NCBI GenBank assembly: GCA_006546595.1
Contig: VIAD01000036.1
Span: forward strand, 1-5,439
Direction: 5' to 3'
From: Moraxellaceae bacterium AER2_44_116
GTDB taxonomy: Bacteria; Pseudomonadota; Gammaproteobacteria; Pseudomonadales; Moraxellaceae
Length of the DNA stretch: 5,439 nt
A program made the position numbers and the translations under genes. Each line of letters opens with the position of its first letter. Within the stretch, counting starts at the first letter, position 1. The notes under the pieces were generated by a model, which was not told where the DNA came from, searched no databases, and was given only the letters and a program-made list of their open reading frames with translations. Below are positions 4,308-5,439 of this stretch, piece by piece.

Positions 4308-4416
4308 TAGCCAATTTGAGTGTACTTCAATTGGCCAAGCATAAAGTGCCTAGCCAAGAATGGCAAACCCAATGTTATTTGGATATATAATTCTTGGCTA
4401 TCTATATTGGCTGATT
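4308..4416. other. Putative res-like recombination site
   Basis: Clustered TTGGCY/RGCCAA boxes lie directly upstream of the recombinase. Dyad 1 is TAGCCAATTTGAG (4308-4320), spacer TGTA, CTTCAATTGGCCA (4325-4337), 30 bases in all, with 10 of 13 positions paired: the size of a crossover subsite. Dyad 2 is a perfect 11-bp repeat, TAGCCAAGAAT (4351-4361) and ATTCTTGGCTA (4390-4400). TTGGCT recurs at 4394-4399 and 4407-4412. Several subsites overlapping the gene's own promoter are typical of resolvases, which bind res and repress themselves. The exact subsite borders are inference. Confidence 0.5.
4338..4366 (-). promoter_or_regulatory. Sigma-70 promoter of the recombinase gene
   Basis: On the minus strand TTGCCA (4366-4361) and TATGCT (4343-4338) are 17 bases apart, matching 5/6 and 4/6 of the consensus. 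Transcription would begin near 4331, inside the first dyad, about 30 bases before the ATG at 4300. Binding of the recombinase to the dyads would block it. Confidence 0.55.
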
Positions 4417-4649
4417 AACGCGGTTTTTTGTTCTTAATGTGACTTACTTTATAAAGATTGTTTTTTTAACCCTTCTAAACTAGGCAAACTTACCCTTCAT
4501 GTTATCAAACAAGGGGTTAAAATGAGCCGTATTTGTTGGGCATGATATGTCATCGACAGCCACAGGCGTATAACTCCCTCCACACTCCTTGTGAGTTAAG
4601 TTTGTTTATAACTTATAGATTCACTTCATCAATCCATGCTGTTTCTACA
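4417..4649. other. Intergenic stretch with dispersed ACCCTT/AAGGG repeats
   Basis: No convincing gene is seen. TTTAACCCTT near 4467 faces AAGGGGTTAAA near 4511, an imperfect dyad with an inner ACCCTT/AAGGG pair (about 4492-4516). No T-tract follows in the direction of the neighbouring genes. On the minus strand AAGGAG- and GGAGGG-like runs (about 4575-4592) precede only short frames, one reading SYTPVAVDDISCPTNTAHF and ending NMKGKFA at a TAG. This may be the remnant of another small gene. Confidence 0.3.
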
Positions 4650-5336
4650 TTAAACCAAAAAAAGTTTATAATTTTTACGTACCGCTTCCGCAACATCAAT
4701 ATGTTGTTGACGAATGTTAAACTCCATCACGGTCTCAAAAGCCGAAGTAATTTCCTCTAGGCTAGTCATGCCATACATCAAATCATAAATCGGTTCTTCA
4801 TCCTCATGAATATCCGAAGCATAAGCTGGAGTTTTCTCTATACCAGCCCTATAAGCAGTCACTAATTTTTCCAAACCTAATAATGTAAAGCCAGCTAATA
4901 CATCGGCCATTCCCTCTTTTCCCAAGCTTCCCACTAAAGATATATGATGCAAATGAAAAAGGGCGTAAAACTGAAAAATATCAAAGATTGCTGCATATAC
5001 TGGTGGGTATTTAGCCAATAATTCTCGTTCTCGTATAACTCTACGAGCGTATTCTTCATCGGTTTCGTCTTCGTCGTAACAGTCAGCCTTAAGAGGATTA
5101 TGGATTTTTTGCCACTCTGCTTCTTGTTCATCAATTATTTTCGCAACAGCCATACTTAGCCCAAAACGTAAAAAATCAATGAGTTCATCTTCGTCTTCAA
5201 TTTGCCAAAACTTAAAAGTATATTCAGCGTTCCAGCGTATTTCTCCAAAGTCTTGTATCTGTTCATCAATCACTAAATTTAAATATGTTTTGATGGTTGC
5301 TGGAATGTCTCTAATATCTGGTTTTTGGGTATTCAT
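4650..5336 (-). CDS. Hypothetical acidic protein, 228 residues
   Basis: I do not recognise this protein. It has no signal peptide and looks cytosolic. The N-terminal third (1-80) is mixed helical (IKTYLNLVIDEQ, DELIDFLRFGLSMAVAKIID), followed by an acidic patch at 88-95 (DEDETDEE), then a hydrophobic stretch at about 111-137 (PPVYAAIFDIFQFYALFHLH) that may be a buried helix rather than a membrane span. A second acidic patch lies at 178-182. The ATG at 5336 is the first start in the frame; its ribosome site is weak (GAGA). The frame is clean and long with sensible composition, so it is a real gene. It follows the end of another minus-strand gene by 32 bases, which suggests an operon and a shared job. 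The acidic, helical make-up would suit an immunity or partner protein, but that is speculation. Confidence 0.75.
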   Translation of the reverse strand: MNTQKPDIRDIPATIKTYLNLVIDEQIQDFGEIRWNAEYTFKFWQIEDEDELIDFLRFGLSMAVAKIIDEQEAEWQKIHNPLKADCYDEDETDEEYARRVIRERELLAKYPPVYAAIFDIFQFYALFHLHHISLVGSLGKEGMADVLAGFTLLGLEKLVTAYRAGIEKTPAYASDIHEDEEPIYDLMYGMTSLEEITSAFETVMEFNIRQQHIDVAEAVRKNYKLFLV

Positions 5337-5345
5337 GGCTGTCTC

Positions 5346-5351
5346 ATTATA
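5346..5351 (-). promoter_or_regulatory. TATAAT box just before the 228-residue gene
   Basis: A perfect TATAAT lies only ten bases before the ATG at 5336 and would give a nearly leaderless message. No good -35 is present at 16-18 bases. A weaker alternative is TTTACT about 16 bases before TATTAA, in the same gap and the end of the previous gene. Either could add internal transcription within the operon. Confidence 0.25.
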
Positions 5352-5368
5352 ATTAAATTAGATTAATA

Positions 5369-5439
5369 TCATCCTAATTGTGTGAGTAAAGGTATGATGC
5401 GTTGATTAAAGAGCTCTACAAAATGTTTGACATCGTCAA
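5369..5439 (-). CDS. C-terminal end of an upstream gene (partial)
   Basis: The last 22 codons before the TGA (5369-5371) read DDVKHFVELFNQRIIPLLTQ and LG, an amphipathic, clearly protein-like tail; the rest lies outside the window. The other two frames over this stretch are stopped. The tail loosely recalls the helix before the end of McrB-like AAA ATPases (LFN..I.PLL), but 22 residues cannot support a family call. The next gene starts 32 bases later on the same strand, so the two are probably co-transcribed. Confidence 0.5.
   Translation of the reverse strand, partial: DDVKHFVELFNQRIIPLLTQLG

Noticed and set aside
4301..4372. N-terminal extension of the recombinase from ATG 4372
   Set aside because: The extra 24 residues lie over the promoter and dyads and precede the typical MKIARIYLRVS start of the family.
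4533..4760. Plus-strand ORF of 75 codons
   Set aside because: Its second half is antisense to the 228-residue gene, there is no ribosome site, and the composition is unlike a protein.
4934..5134. Minus-strand ORF of 66 codons inside the 228-residue gene
   Set aside because: Alternative-frame shadow of the longer, better-composed frame.
1..5439. CRISPR array
   Set aside because: No set of three or more evenly spaced identical repeats is present.

Overview
The window is AT-rich DNA of a gammaproteobacterial type, probably an accessory or plasmid-borne segment. The FMN reductase, the IS1-family element and the small resolvase together suggest a Moraxellaceae-like host (Acinetobacter or Psychrobacter type). 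That host call is inference from gene style, not a database match. Most genes are on the minus strand.

Positions 1-1267 hold a sulfur-acquisition locus. msuE, an FMN reductase that feeds FMNH2-dependent sulfonate or sulfone monooxygenases, reads leftwards into its own terminator. A second gene reads rightwards, preceded by a 25-codon leader ORF that overlaps its start as ATGA. Each side has a near-perfect sigma-54 (-24/-12) promoter, and two inverted repeats that could bind a shared enhancer-binding protein lie between them. The first 54 bases look like the end of an IS21-type element.

Positions 1268-2076 are a complete 809-bp IS1-family element with 24-bp terminal inverted repeats (one mismatch). 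It cuts the rightward gene after 21 codons. Its transposase is split into insA and insB frames at an A8 run. There is no target duplication, and the far flank carries a different truncated reading frame that also points into the IS, so the element probably sits at a deletion or rearrangement junction.

Positions 2077-3670 are gene-poor and decayed. They hold short repeats and hairpins, a small HTH-like ORF, a frameshifted small gene that looks antitoxin-like, one short hypothetical ORF and coding relics.

Positions 3671-4416 hold a small serine recombinase with all key catalytic residues. Its sigma-70-type promoter is embedded in clustered inverted repeats that look like a res site, as in a self-regulating plasmid or transposon resolution module. 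Positions 4417-5439 hold a 228-residue acidic protein of unknown function, preceded on the same strand by the last 22 codons of another gene, probably in one operon.
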